The notes under the pieces were generated by a model. The model was not told where the DNA came from. It worked only from the letters and a program-made list of their open reading frames with translations, and did not search any database. This document shows, one piece after another, positions 23,581 through 35,855 of a DNA stretch of 64,000 bases (the first letter of the stretch is position 1; the number at the start of each line of letters is the position of its first letter). A program made the position numbers and the translations under genes. The stretch comes from Enoplolaimus lenunculus. Taxonomy: Eukaryota > Nematoda > Enoplea > Enoplida > Thoracostomopsidae. Where the stretch lies: the NCBI GenBank assembly GCA_030248215.1, contig JASANG010000633.1, positions 1-64,000 of the forward strand, given 5' to 3'.

Positions 23581-24943
23581 ACTCTCGTATTATGCACTCT
23601 TGGTATAACTATTCCGATTGGAAAATCAATAATCATTTTCTGCAATGACTTTTTTAAAAGTACTTCAGCTCACGCATGTTTTGTTAAAGACTACTAGCAT
23701 GCAGTACCGCGACTTTGCCTGGGGACCTCATGTCAGAACTGTGGGGCTTCGAATACCCAGTAGTCATGCTAGGATGTGATAAGCGTACTGCACTCCACAT
23801 ATATAAACCTCTCATATCTCGATAATGCAGCTTAAACGAGTCTAATATTCGCTGTCATGCATAAAAACTTTTGCTAACGTAAATTCCATGCCATTAGTGG
23901 GTAATGCAACGCATACGCTAGCCCGTGATACAAACGCAGGGACCAATAAGTCCTTGCGTGACGTCGGGGGCTCATCCCGTTAAGGAATCGTTTCGGTACT
24001 TTTGTCGAAAATTATTTGACAACGTTAAACGAATTCTTAGCATTCTGTCTCTCCAGTGCCGGAGCAGACAGGGGCAGGGCCTATCCCGAACTCCAGAGTG
24101 GGCTCCCGCATTCTCGTAAGCGACGCGAGCGCGAAGCCAGACGCATTTTAAAACTTCGGCGGTTTTTGTTTCAACCGGTTAGGGTAGGGGTCCCTTTAGG
24201 GGTATGGCCCCACCAAACGGTGGGTATGGGGGTGGCTACTGCGGTCCTGTGTCTCCCGATAAAATTTTTCCTACCACCAGATACAGGTTTCTTGAAGGAT
24301 ATCTAGACTTTATATATGGCCATATCTATGGTAATGGTTGGCTCAGAGTTCTACTTGAAAACACATGGACTTGTTGTCAACATATCCAAGCCTTTAAGCT
24401 TTGTGGTATTCTTAGGCGTACGTGGCTCAACTCTAAATTATGTTCGGGTCTACGTCGTATATGGTGGTATCGCTTCTTGATGGAACATTAATCCCATTTT
24501 AAATTAAGTAGGCGACTTCAGTCATATTAAACCTTGTACACAGTTTGAGGCAGGAGGTTGAAAAACTTATATCATGTATATATCGTTATGAAGTTCTATA
24601 ATGGCTTGGTTGCAGAGACAATACTTAAGTTTGATTTCAACATAAGTCGACGTTTGGTTTAAGTTTTGTAGCATTAACTTTAAGTCAGACGTTTTCAAAA
24701 AAAGATTTTTGTTTACCAGCTTATATAATTCGATATGGCCAACAACTGGTACAATATTTGACGTTCTAGTCCTGACTATGCGGTGTAGTAAATAATTCGA
24801 CTGGGATATGCGCATTTATTGTAGCTTTTAATGTTTAAACTTAAATCTGTTTTGTGGTTTAAGTTCAAAATTAATTTTAGTCAGCGGTTGACTTGAATTT
24901 TCCAGTTCTTGAATTGTAGTGATAAAATCACATGAATGAGGAG

Positions 24944-24945
24944 TA

Positions 24946-24994
<49 letters not shown>

Positions 24995-25033
24995 AGGTAG
25001 TAGTAGTAGCAGTAGTAGTAGCAGTAGTGGTAG
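24944..25033. repeat. (TAG)n microsatellite
   Basis: About 28 interrupted TAG/TGG/CAG trinucleotide units. Confidence 0.95.
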
Positions 25034-25167
25034 ATATTTCTTTGGTCAGTAATAATAAACCAAGTTGAATGCTCTAAAGTATAGAATAACTGCGAAATGT
25101 TGACCGACAACAGTATACGGTGGATTTTCAACTATATATGAAAGCGGTACCAACCAATGCTTGCTTT

Positions 25168-25360
25168 GGCCCATATAAATAATGATCACGGGCGGAACGT
25201 TATTCCGTGGGACTGGAATAGAGTAAGCTTAAGCTTTATGCTAATTTTTTACGCATAGGTGTAAGCTCATACTTTACGCTTAGGCTTAGGCTTAGAGGCT
25301 TCGACTTTGGCTTAGGAATATGCTTATATTACTGTTCCGCTCCTGTTCTATACATTGGCC
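25168..25360 (+). mobile_element. GGCCCATG-ended element with TTAGGC repeats, 8-bp flanking repeat
   Basis: Starts GGCCCATATAAATAATG and ends TACATTGGCC. It holds several TTAGGC-type units and the shared TTAGGAATATGCTTATA block. CTTGCTTT flanks both sides perfectly. Confidence 0.88.
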
Positions 25361-25934
25361 CTTGCTTTTGTGTTTAGTTAAACATTGCTAACCAGTTGTT
25401 TTTAACCTTAGCTTCTCAGGCTTTCCACTTGTGATGGCACACAAAGGGATTTTAGACATATTTCGATATAACAAGATAGAATTGCTCGTGTGGCAGCGCC
25501 AAACCTAAACCAAAAATTATCAATGAATCAACAAAAACCCCGGCTCCAAATTCGAACAGACTCGTAGCCTCACAGTATTTCATTTTTGGGAAATTATAAG
25601 GTCTAAGATATAGCAAATTATTAAATTGGCAGAGTGTTTTTTTGAGTCTCCAAAATTTTTGGGGGGATATATGATAATCCCCTGTTCCAGGTTTCAAACA
25701 TAAGCATCAAAACGTAAAATTAGTCACCACCGCAATTTGTAGCATCTGCGGGTTTGATACTATCCATGCAATCGTAATTAATCACGTTTCTATTGATTTT
25801 CTACAGCTTCTGCCAGAGAAACACAGCTTACGCTACTACGAGTCGAGGACATTCCTAAACACACCATAGAATATAATATTCTTCGCTGGGTTTAATTCTA
25901 ACCAAAGTGACTTTGGTTCGGCATTTAATATAAT

Positions 25935-26035
25935 TTATATACATAAAGTATATTATATATATGTATAAATATATACACATACATAAATATATATATATAT
26001 AAATATATATACATATATATAAACATATATATGCG
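25935..26035. repeat. TA-rich microsatellite
   Basis: Alternating TATATA and TATACA words without coding signal. Confidence 0.85.
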
Positions 26036-26677
26036 GCGTTATATGAACCGAGGCATTCTTATTGGTATCGGGATGGCAGGTGGAATAAAAAAACAACCAA
26101 AATATGGGTTCATGATTCAACAGGCTAGCGTACCTACCTGGCAAAAATGAATTATGATTTGAGGACAACCCTGCCCTCCAGGCATACCTTGAAATCCCCT
26201 GCATCCTTTTACACAGACATATATAATATGATTCATGCTTGATGATAGGTCATATATCTTAGCTTCTATAAGGCACATAGATGCAGAACCTCCTAGCGCT
26301 GCACATATTACCCGTCTTATGTCGGCTTTCACCGGTTGTTTTTTGATATTGGCTTATGATATTGAAGTATATATTTTAGTAAAAATGTGTGCTTGGTATT
26401 AAGAATAGGCAGAGGTAGTACGCCTAATCGTCAGTCTTAAATATACAAATATCTTAAAATTGCGAAAATTATCCGGTAAGCGTACAACAACCGAGATGAT
26501 ACTATATCAAGATGGAAAAAGTGTATGGTGCAGCACGCATTTGTAGTATTGTCAGGCCCGTAGCTACAGAAGGAGCAGAGAGCTCGCCTACCCTAGAAAA
26601 GTTTTAGCTCCGTTTGTGAGCTGGTATTGTAACCACATGCCCCTCTTAAATTGGATTTGGGCACCCGTAATGGTATC

Positions 26678-26864
26678 ACGACAATTCGTCGCCCGACAAC
26701 TTGTAATCCAAAATTTCATCTACTCGATAAAATCGTCGCCCACCATTAATAAGTTTATAGGCTTAGGCACAGGCTTAGGATTACGCTAGGACTATGCTTA
26801 CATTTATTCAAAGGCGTTAGGAGGACGCCGTTTGGCGACAAGTTGTCGGGTAGCGAATTGTCGT
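26678..26864. mobile_element. Inverted-repeat element with ACGACAATTCG ends and internal TTAGGC
   Basis: The left end ACGACAATTCGTCGCCCGAC and the right end (complement of ACGACAATTCGCTACCCGAC) are a 27-bp near-perfect inverted repeat. The centre carries TTAGGC-like words. The terminal sequence is unrelated to the GGCCCATG family. No clear flanking duplication was seen. Confidence 0.75.
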
Positions 26865-28088
26865 AGATTAGCTCCAGTAGGATTATCTGGCTTCGGCTCA
26901 GAGTAATATTTGTTATTGTTAGTACGAATTTTTTGAGCTGATGCTTGAAATTAAATTTGTTTCCGTGCTCTGCGAAGTATTTTTCTATTTTTTGCATTCC
27001 TGACCCTGGTTTACTATATAAAACATACTTAAAATAGAAGTTAACCGTAAAATGAACCAAGTTTAGAAATATTTGATCATGTTTATAATCTGTAGTATTT
27101 TTAATCTAACCACCGCCAGCGCAATTACTTTAACCCGATTGGCTGTAGGCCACTTTTCCATTCTTATAGGGTTGGAGTTTGTAAAGAGGTTCTTCATTGG
27201 AGACATACTGCATCTGCAAATTTGCTAATTTTTTAAACTAAATACCCCCAACCTAAATCAGAATTGGTAATAAACAGGGGGGGCGCAGCTACATCCTATT
27301 GCACACACCCACCCATGATAAGAATACAGAGTGAAAAACGACACCTCACAGTTTAAATTTTAATTAGGCAACGCTTTTCCCGTCATAATGTGAATATTGG
27401 TTTCCTTGTGACCAATCAGAACCTTATATTTGCACCGTTTATTTATGGTTTACTTTTATTGGCTAATTTTTGAACTGATTTTAATATTTGAGCCATTAAA
27501 TTAGCTAATTTAAAATTGTCTTAAACGCATAAATGTGGTGCTGGAATATTTCTGAGGAAGGTCAGCCATAGTTATTCCGCTGTTATAGTCAAGAAATTTA
27601 AGCGTGCCAGACGTCGTAGTGCCTTAGAATATTGTTGGAAAATAGTGAATCTTAAGTAAACCAAATAGTTCGGGTTCTACCAGGGTACAACTGGAGATCT
27701 AGTTCCGGCCCTGACTTCGGCTGGACATCGAGTTCTGGCCGGCAGAATTTTTGTCCGAGGTTTTGGTAATTTTCGTATTTAAATTAAATAGTTTTTGTTT
27801 GCATCGTTGTGTTGTGAGTTTCTAAGTTTGGATTGACAAGTTGTTTAAAAAACATAAAACAAATTTTTAAAAACATTTTACTGCGATTATTTTCTGAAAT
27901 TAGCGAATACCACAATATCTAATTGCAACTACCTAACTATGCTTCAGCTTCGGGTCTGCCTTTAGCAAAATTTGTTGACCGGCTCCTGTAGTTTCTCAAC
28001 CGCCGATTGCATCCTAGTTTTCTACCACTGGGACGAGGCAGTTTCTACCTTTATTGTCGTTCTCGAACATTTCACTGTTACTTTTTTT
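26865..28088. other. Gene-poor stretch, 26.9-28.1 kb
   Basis: No supported exon. It contains a CCGGAG-family copy at 27678-27775. The rest is AT-rich with no recognised feature. Confidence 0.5.
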
Positions 28089-28278
28089 GGCCCATGCTAA
28101 AAAGATCCGGGGCGGAACGTTTTTCTCGGGAAATGCAACAGAGTATTAGCTCAAGCTTTGGACAAATTTTTGCTTAGGCGTAGGCTTAGACCTGGATATA
28201 AGCTCATTCTTACGCTTAGTCTTAGGCTTAGAAATATGCTTATGCTACTGTTACGACCCAGTTCTTTTTCATTGGACC
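28089..28278 (+). mobile_element. GGCCCATG-ended element with TTAGGC repeats (diverged)
   Basis: It has the family layout: GGCCCATGC start, AACAGAGTATTAGCTCAAGC block, TTAGGC-like units, TTAGAAATATGCTTATGCTA and an ATTGGACC end. No clear 8-bp flanking repeat remains, so it is probably an older copy. Confidence 0.75.
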
Positions 28279-29079
28279 TCATTTTTTGGTTTCCTGTCAC
28301 ACGTTTGTCTTAATTTCCGTGGAACACTTAAACTGGCTGGTTATAATGATTAATATTCTGTACGTGAAGTTGCTAGGAAACCCATATGAGCTCGCGTGGT
28401 GTAGTGTTGTACCTGGGTAATAGTTTTCATAAGCTCATGGTGTTTGGTTTAGGTTATATTTCGAGTAAACAGCTCTATGCATTACTCCTGGTTTATTATA
28501 ATAAAAGCTTGTTTTCTATTATCGATATGTGTTTCATATATTTTGTGTCATCAGAAATATATAGCCTCAATTTTACATGTCGTGTAAGTATTTGCAGCGA
28601 AAACTTGCAGTTCCTAACTGTGTATACACGATTTCATTTCGAGAAGATATTTACATCGTGTAAAAGTTTGTGCCGAGCAAACGTAGCGATCGAGAAAATT
28701 TATTTGACCTTAAAGTAACATGGACCCTAACGGTTATACCAAAAAGTGTTCTAATATTAACATCCATCCAGAGTTTTCCAGCGCATATATTTTAGCTTTT
28801 TTCCGCTAAACTCCCGAAAGCCGGCGTTTGCCCAAAAATGGTCGGACTTTAAATATTTGAGCTTCTCATGCCCTCCCACTTCTAATCATTCCACATAAAT
28901 TGTTCATCAACGCTGGCAGGTGTCACAAACCGGTACCAGCTTTAGTTGATCCAAACTCATTCAGTATTCGGCTACTGCAGTTTGTTTATGAATATACACA
29001 TTTGATATCAATGTTCGCAAAAGTATTTAAAATTAATATTCAATCTAAGTAATTTATGTTACCGTTGGTTTGCTGGTTA

Positions 29080-29400
29080 CTCTTGCCACTGTTTTGTTTT
29101 TGCTACCCCTAAGCTAAGTTTCAGATGAAGCATAAACCTTAGCTTAAAGTGTAAGATAAAACCTAAGCGTAAGTCAAAACTTAATCTTAAACCTAATTTT
29201 AAACTGGCAAATGTATATAACAGGGCAGTCACAGTAGTTGGCTTGGGCTTAGGCTTACGCATAGATTTTATTCTTTGGCTTAGGCATAGGCTTAGTCATT
29301 GATTTTGAATTGGGCTTACGCTGCCTAAGCTTAAAAGCATAACCTATGCCTAACCTAAACCTAAGTCAAAACATAAGCCTAACTTATTTTACGCACATGT
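29080..29400. repeat. Degenerate telomere-like tract, both orientations
   Basis: CCTAAG and CTTAGG words occur in both orientations, interrupted near 29216 by a sequence like the family terminus (GTATATAACAGGGC). Probably several decayed GGCCCATG-family elements inserted in one another. Confidence 0.5.
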
Positions 29401-29522
29401 ATACGTAAAATTAACAAAATTTTACGTGTGGAAACATTCAACTATAATCTGCAGAACAATTATCAAACTGAATATAAATATATCTAAGAATAGATCCGAT
29501 CCATCGGACCATTTGGAGATTG

Positions 29523-29660
29523 GGCCAATGTATGGAACAGAGGCGGAACAGAAGTAGCCATATTCCTAAGCCTAAGCCTAAGCAAAAAAGTCTTAAAGCT
29601 TAAGCTTACTCTATTCCAGTCCAACGGAATAACGTACCGTCCCTGATCTTTACATGGGTT
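29523..29660 (-). mobile_element. GGCCCATG-ended element with TTAGGC repeats, 8-bp flanking repeat
   Basis: Inverted relative to the 41.3 kb copy: GGCCAATGTATGGAACAG start, CCTAAGCC units, AAGCTTAAGC block, TACATGGGTT end. GGAGATTG flanks both sides perfectly. Confidence 0.88.
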
Positions 29661-29668
29661 GGAGATTG

Positions 29669-32600
29669 AATGGAAAACGTGGCTGGTTTTTTACATATTT
29701 CCAAATCTACTTTCTAGTATTAGCACTAGATAGTTAAATTCTATAGTATTAGATCATTAAGCCTAAGCTGTTGCTTATGACTAAGCATAAGTGTTGTGTA
29801 TGTTTAAACCAGAGTCAAAGATTAAGCTTGGAATCGGGAAATTTCTCAGTCTCCCAGCGTCCCAGTCTCCCAGAGGGCAGGCCCTTATAATTAACATGGG
29901 CCAACTAAAATATGGTGATATCTAAGACCAGATCTTATGCTAGTAAAAATATGAATTACCAACAGCATCACATCGAAAACGAAATCATGTATCATCCAAA
30001 GTTTAAGCCCAGGACCTGCTTACTGGAGCACTGGGGTACTTAGAAACTGAAAGGCTTAGGCTTCGATGCCTATGTTTAGGTTTAGGTTTACGGCTATGCT
30101 TAGTCACCATGCCATTATAGCTTACATGGACCAAAATTTAATTTTTTTTCTATATTTTAACACCTATCAGTTTTGTAGAAAATGTCCCTTTCTGACTTTT
30201 CTTCAATCTTTATACATAAACTGTCTGCTTTGTGAAAAGCATTTCATGGCCTGTTTGCTATAGCTTGGATTTGTCGTACTGCACAAACTAATTCCTTCTT
30301 AGGCGCAAAATGTTTCTTTAGCTATTTTTTTGCTGGCTTACTATTATTTATTCTTTTCCACTTTAAAGTGCCGCGTTCTGAGTGCCTATAGCAATAAACC
30401 CTTGTGCAGTATTGCCGATAAAAGCTTTGCTGCAACGTATACAAAATCAGCTAAACCACAAACCATATAGCGGAGGTGAAGCCAAGATTTTAGTTCAAGA
30501 CGTTATAATTTCATGTAAAACGTAATTTTAAACTGCCACAATCCAAGTTATTGTAACGTCTGATAAGCATATTTTGTTATTTCTTACTTTTGTGGCAAGG
30601 ATATAACCGTTTCGTCCCTCGGTTTTAGGTTTAGGCCGTTGGAATACAGTATAAAAGTAAAGAATATATATACTTCAATATATACCCGGTTCACGTTTTG
30701 GTATAGCAAGTCTATAAAGCTCAAGGTTTCGTGTTCTCCGCGTGCATTTTTCTACTAGCTATGTAGTTTGTGAACTGAAGCCAGGCGAACGAATAAACCA
30801 CAATAGTCTGTATTTGGCGCTCGAATATTGTTATCATCAAACATGAACACATAGTCAGTATTTTATTTTGAGAGGGTATACTTTTACCACCAATGCGGAG
30901 AAATTGTGAGCGAGTGTAGAACGCAAGAAAATTTATTTACGTTCTACGTTTAAAAAATGCCTTTCCTTTCCCGTTCCTTTTGAAAGTTTCGTGGGAACAG
31001 GATATTTTCTCGATTTGTCCCTGGGATACGAACTTGTCATTAAACGAACAGAATCGATTTAAAGCAAAAATAGACTCACGCAACGGTATGGCGATGTTAG
31101 CGTTCACGCTTTGACCATTTCTGCGCGGGCGGTGTTGTGAAACTTTATCAAAAACCATATAGATTTAGTTTAACGTGGCCGTCTTGTGCTGTTGGATTTT
31201 GACAGAAATAGTCACATATACTCAAATGGCTGTATATAGCCAGATATTGTCTCAAGTTTGTCACAGGTCGTCCTATAACACATGCAATCTGCATTACAGA
31301 CGAATCAGTCAGGTGTCGTATGGTCCATAAAAGGTTGTAAAGCCGCTAAGCCGTGCTGCAACTATTACTTGTAACAACATTGCACTGTTAGCTTGTAAAA
31401 TCGCACTGGGCGCTTCGTAGAACACTAGTTTACTCAGAGGCTTTTAGCCAGGATTTTTTCAGGAGCGGATAACAACGTCTAAGCGTTTTTTTGCCAGCGA
31501 ACGTACACTGTAAAAATTGCAGTGAGTTGATTTTAACTCAGAATGAGTTGTATCACTCAGTCTGAGTTAGGACTATCAGAACTCAGAATTTTGAGTTGAG
31601 TCAATTCATTCCGAGTTAATTAATCAACTCACCCAGAGTTAACTCAACTCAGAGTAAGAATTAACTCAACTGAGAGTGAGTTAATGTTTACTGATATTAG
31701 TTCAGAAATAAACAACTCGCTAGCTGAATTGATTAATCAACTCATTGGAATTTACAGTGTAGCGAACGAGAAACTTATATTGACATTTGCAAGTTATTCT
31801 AACGCCTGTAAAAGTTCAATTTTGAGTTTTTTCATAATTTTTCTTGCTGGATATATCTTTCCTATCGCCACTTGTCGACACCCTGGTTATATCATCTCTA
31901 GTTTATTACAATGTTTGTTCGACATATTTTAAAAATTTACTGGTTTAAAGCGCGTTTTTAGCAATTTTTCCGATATTTTCACATTGACATATTGCTACGA
32001 AGGCGCAAAGTTTTCAATTTCGTGTTGTTAACTTTGCCATATTTTTCCCCAATTTGGTTAGAAAACATACTGTGAGTTTCAAATGAACCATGACAGGAGT
32101 TTTCAGTTTTTTACAAGTATAGTATTCACATGTCACCGTTTTAAAACATTCTATTATGGAACGCTTTACGATCAGAGAATTAGTTTGGAAAAGGCAGTTG
32201 TTTCCTTTCCAATCAGGGGCCTACAGCCCCGCCACCCCTGTTCCCGAACCCTACGCAAGTTTAGCGGCCGCCCCTAAGCAGAATGAGGCGCTGCCTCACT
32301 CCAAGTCCCCCGCACCAAGTGGTGATTTATTTGAAATGTAAGCGTTCAATAAGTTGCTCAGCGTGGGGGCTTCGGGGCAACAACCCTCCATCCTTCTTAA
32401 GATCGACTGAACTTGCCTTGTGTCCAGAAATGGCAGTCTTCGCGGAGAACCCGACGAAAAATAATCTTTCTATGCGTGGGTGGGAATTTTTCGTGGGAGG
32501 GGAAATGAAAAAGAACCTGAATGAATTTGCATAGCAAAATTTTAGGATGGCGTTGCCTGTGGGTGAGTACATCCCCCATCTCTTTGAATCTGCCACTGGC

Positions 32601-33418
32601 GTATTTTCCGCTGTTTATAATTTGTTATCTGCTTGTTTTGGCGGCACTATTTCCGTTGAAAATTAATATTGAATTCTAAAAGTGTAAGCATAATACAACT
32701 ACACAGGAACGGAGTATACTGTTTTAAGCTTGTTAGAACCGAAATGGCCAGTTTAATTTGACTGTGGGTGCACCTATTAGCAGGTTTTATATTAAAAATA
32801 TCGCTGTTTGTGTTGTATTTTATTTTCATATCAGCCAAAAAGACTGTTGCCGTGTTCCTTTTATCGCAACCTAAATTGTTTTGTTTCGATGAACATTTTT
32901 AGTCTTATTTGAATCTCAGGTAACATAGGAAGTCAAGTTTGATATTCTGTACATAGAATTGTCGTTGCTCGTTCATTAATATAATATAAATGCTTAAAAA
33001 GTGATACACCCAACTTGTATCGTTTGCTTCTATGAGCTGGTTTGTATTTGGTAAAAATATTTTAGTTGTAATTATTATAAATTTTAACAGTAATTACTTA
33101 AAATACAACATATTCAGGTTAAGTGCTAAAAGTTTACCAGTTTTAGTATTAAAAGTTTAAATATTCGCATATCGCGTATACCTGTTTGATCTATAATTTG
33201 ATATTGAGCCAACTTTGTTGTTGCAAACAAAACGTTCCGATTCTAATCAGCTGCATTTCTACCTGATTTATACTGAGCAGTTCCTACTTCAAATTTATCC
33301 TACAACTATTAATCTACCAAGATAATTTCTGTGTTAATTTCAACATATTTAAATATTAATCGGAACATTTTTATTGTTAACTTCACTTGACATCTATGCT
33401 TAACATTTTAAACTCAAT
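29669..33418. other. Gene-poor stretch upstream of the TPPP gene
   Basis: No supported exon. It includes scattered TTAGGC-like words (29755-29840, 30050-30110), the MITE at 31506-31759, and a GC-richer patch (32200-32600) of unknown nature. The last several hundred bases are AT-rich and should hold the TPPP promoter, but no core element could be assigned. Confidence 0.5.
31506..31759. mobile_element. MITE with CACTGTAAAAATT ends and ACTCAACTC repeats
   Basis: Ends CACTGTAAAAATTGCAGTG and (complement) CACTGTAAATTCCAATGAG are flanked by TA, as expected of Tc1/mariner-type insertion. A second repeat, GCGAACG, lies just outside TA on both sides, so a longer target duplication cannot be excluded. 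The interior is filled with GAGTTAACTC and GAGTTGA words. It shares its first eleven bases with the 59 kb MITE but not the interior. Confidence 0.75.
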
Positions 33419-35529
33419 ATGACCGATGAAAACGCCGTTGACAACCAGCCGCCAGGTGGAATGTTAGACGTGGACGACGCGTTGCCCGAAAGTGGCGCCA
33501 CAGGTGGCCCTCAAAGCCCAGTAACCCCGTTATCGCCACAGACCCCGAACTCGACAACTGGCGACGGTCCAGTGTTTAACTGGTCTGATCGTGAAGTACG
33601 TAAATTATGGGAAGCGTTTGCGAAATTTGGCAACGCAAATGCGACCGAAATTACTGGCAAAAATTTCGACAAGTGGTTGAAGGACGCTGGCGTGTTTGAT
33701 AAATGCCTTACGACCACAACTACCGGAATCGCGTTTTCCAAGTGTACCGGGTAAGTGGTGAGCTTGAAATGTTACGTCCGAAATGTATGGGTTTAGAAAG
33801 GATTTCAGGTCGCGATGGTAAAAACCTCATGTAAAAGAAATGATTTGACCTCGAGGTGTAGAAGGTTATTCTAAAACCAGTTAATAGTGTGTTTTCTCGT
33901 CTTTCGGTTGGAAATATATCCGGTTTATCCCTCCACCTATACGTCCCCAAGGGGAGAAGGCTCACAGCCAAGTAGTCAGAAATTCTCAATGGATGACGTA
34001 AGAAGATTTATAAAGCGGGCGGCAAAACAGGTTACTAAATTCAATTCGTTTGAAGTTGTTGAATTTTTTGCTTCGAAAGGACGAAGATAAGTTAGGGACG
34101 CTCAGCTTAGTTCTGCCGCAGTTGCGGTCCTGGATTGGACTGGCTTTCACTCCAACTAAATTTTGCCGTTTTGCGAGCTAACGTGTTGATCATGAGCGAG
34201 AAATTAGTGAAACGACTCGAAAGCGGTAGAACAAGGATCTGAGTCAAAGTCAAACGGTTTGGTACCGCTTGGAGCCGTTTAAGCGGTGATTAACTTTTAA
34301 ATTTTCAGCCCTGTTCATATGATTTTCACACTTGTCGTCAAGGACCCATAGCTGTACTCGGTGTCCCAGATTTAGCTTTTGAGTGGCAGAATTTATGACG
34401 TTGCCTAGTTGTTGGTGGACCAATTGTATACTCTTCTGATGATTTTGCGGAATCGGAATTGCATCGCTAATTCGAATGTTACAATGAAGCTGGAATGCGA
34501 AAAATGGTATACCAATCTTATCCTTTGATGTTCTGTAATTAAACTAAAGTCACTTTGAACAAGGGGCAACTCAAATTTTGTCCAAATTTCAGCCGAAAAT
34601 TTATAGTTTTAAACGCGAGTTTTTTTAGACCAAAACGGAAAACGCTAAATTATAAAGAAACGAAAAAAGTTATCCGACTGTGTGCCGAAGAAAAATCAAA
34701 GCTGACGAAAAAGCCTGTTCAAGATGAACTGGATGAACTTTGCAGTAGACTCGCTACCCTTGAAGGTCCGTCTCGTGGCGGTACTACGGTAAGCAGAATT
34801 TTGCATACCTGATCGTTTTACAATAATTTTTACATGATTGTTTTGTAGTTGTCTGAATTTCACTGGTGATTGTATTTATCAGCTTTTCTAATGGCTCTTG
34901 TGCACGTTTCCTACTAGCCTTAGGCTTAGGCATAGGTTTGAAGTTAGACTTACGTTTCGGTAAACGCTTACCTAACGATAAGCCTAAGCCATACCTTTTC
35001 ATGAGCCTTTACCAAAGCTCAAGCCAGAACCTAAGTCTAACCGTAAGCCTATGATTTATTCTTAAATACGCGGAAATGTGTTGAGCAGCTTAGGCTTTTG
35101 CTTAATTGTATAGTTAGGCTTTGGCTTGGAATTGTTGTTCCAACGCTGTTTTTATCACTGATATCGAAGCAACTCAGTGCTATTTATGAGCACACGTTTG
35201 AGGGCCCAAAAAGCTCAGCTCGATCCGTTTACTTTACAGTGGAGCCTAAACGTTTCTAGGGGTCAGAGCATTTCGAACTATTTTGCCTATGATCCCTATC
35301 AACCTACGGGAACACCGATCAGTTTGTGTTTTAGAAAGCCCACAGCTCTGGCGTATTCGACCGCCTCACTGATACGACAAAATACACAGGATCTCATAAA
35401 GAACGCTTCGACGCATCAGGCAAAGGCCGAGGCAAAGCCGGCCGCGAAGATGTGCAGGGTGGTAGCGGCTACGTGACAGGCTACAAAAATCGTGGGTCCT
35501 ATGAAAAGACACACGGCAGTGCTCGTTGA
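33419..35529 (+). CDS. TPPP: Tubulin polymerization-promoting protein (TPPP/p25-alpha)
   Basis: Three coding exons: 33419-33750, 34629-34788 and 35335-35529, with GT/AG splices (CCGG|GTAAGT, TTTTTTAG|ACC, CTACG|GTAAGC, GTGTTTTAG|AAA) and intron phases 2 and 0. They join to 228 residues. The start is the first ATG after an in-frame TAA. Residues 1-50 are acidic, Pro/Gly/Ser/Thr-rich and likely disordered. The p25-alpha core follows ([34 protein letters not shown]), and exon 3 gives the family signature [20 protein letters not shown], then [14 protein letters not shown] proteins bind tubulin, bundle microtubules and act in the cytoplasm. Intron 2 contains degenerate TTAGGC-like words (34915-35055). 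A paralogue with the same intron phases lies at 62639-64000. Confidence 0.95.
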
Positions 35530-35674
35530 GCGAAGACAGAGGAAATCTCTTGTTTGCGCCTTTTTGAAGGACTTAGGTTATATGTATTGAATTGAGAAGT
35601 AATAACGAACGATTTATCGCCAGGAGTGTAACGTGCCAGTGTCGGAGTTGCAGTTTGGTTGAAATTCAGTGACC

Positions 35675-35855
35675 GTATTCTCAAATGTGTGTAGCACCTA
35701 TCACCAGTCGGTAATAGGATGTATAAATTTAGAGCAAGCAAATCGAGAAATTCAAAAATTTGGCACATTATTGGCATTTGAGCGTTCTGTGAGCCAAGTC
35801 TTATTTGAAAACCTATTGCTAACTGGCTATAAGTCCTATACACATTTGAGAATAC
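35675..35855. mobile_element. Small inverted-repeat element with TATTCTCAAATGTGT ends
   Basis: GTATTCTCAAATGTGTGTAG at the left and its near complement (TATACACATTTGAGAATAC) at the right bound about 180 bp. The similarity continues inwards for about 45 bp (CACCTATCACCAG with CTTATAGCCAG). A related internal word occurs near 46857-46880. It lies just downstream of the TPPP gene. Confidence 0.7.

Larger units (their letters stand above)
20576..25167. other. Gene-poor stretch, 20.6-25.2 kb
   Basis: It contains a CCGGAG-family copy (21345-21432), the unidentified open frame above, a GTGCAACTGGG element (23321-23580), a GC-richer patch with GTGGCGCAACCAGG at about 22524, and a TAG microsatellite. 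No supported exon. Confidence 0.55.

Noticed and set aside
24204-24491. GC-rich open frame MAPPNGGYGGGYCG
   Set aside because: No splice context or recognised domain; composition is local only.
26140-26332. Open frame with GCRGFQGMPGGQGCP followed by CAG|GTAGGT, resembling a collagen piece
   Set aside because: Only a few Gly triplets, no partner exons, and flanked by simple repeats. Not enough to call a collagen.
33887-34090. Open frame within TPPP intron 1 ([17 protein letters not shown])
   Set aside because: It does not fit the phase of flanking exons and resembles no part of p25-alpha; the paralogue has no counterpart.
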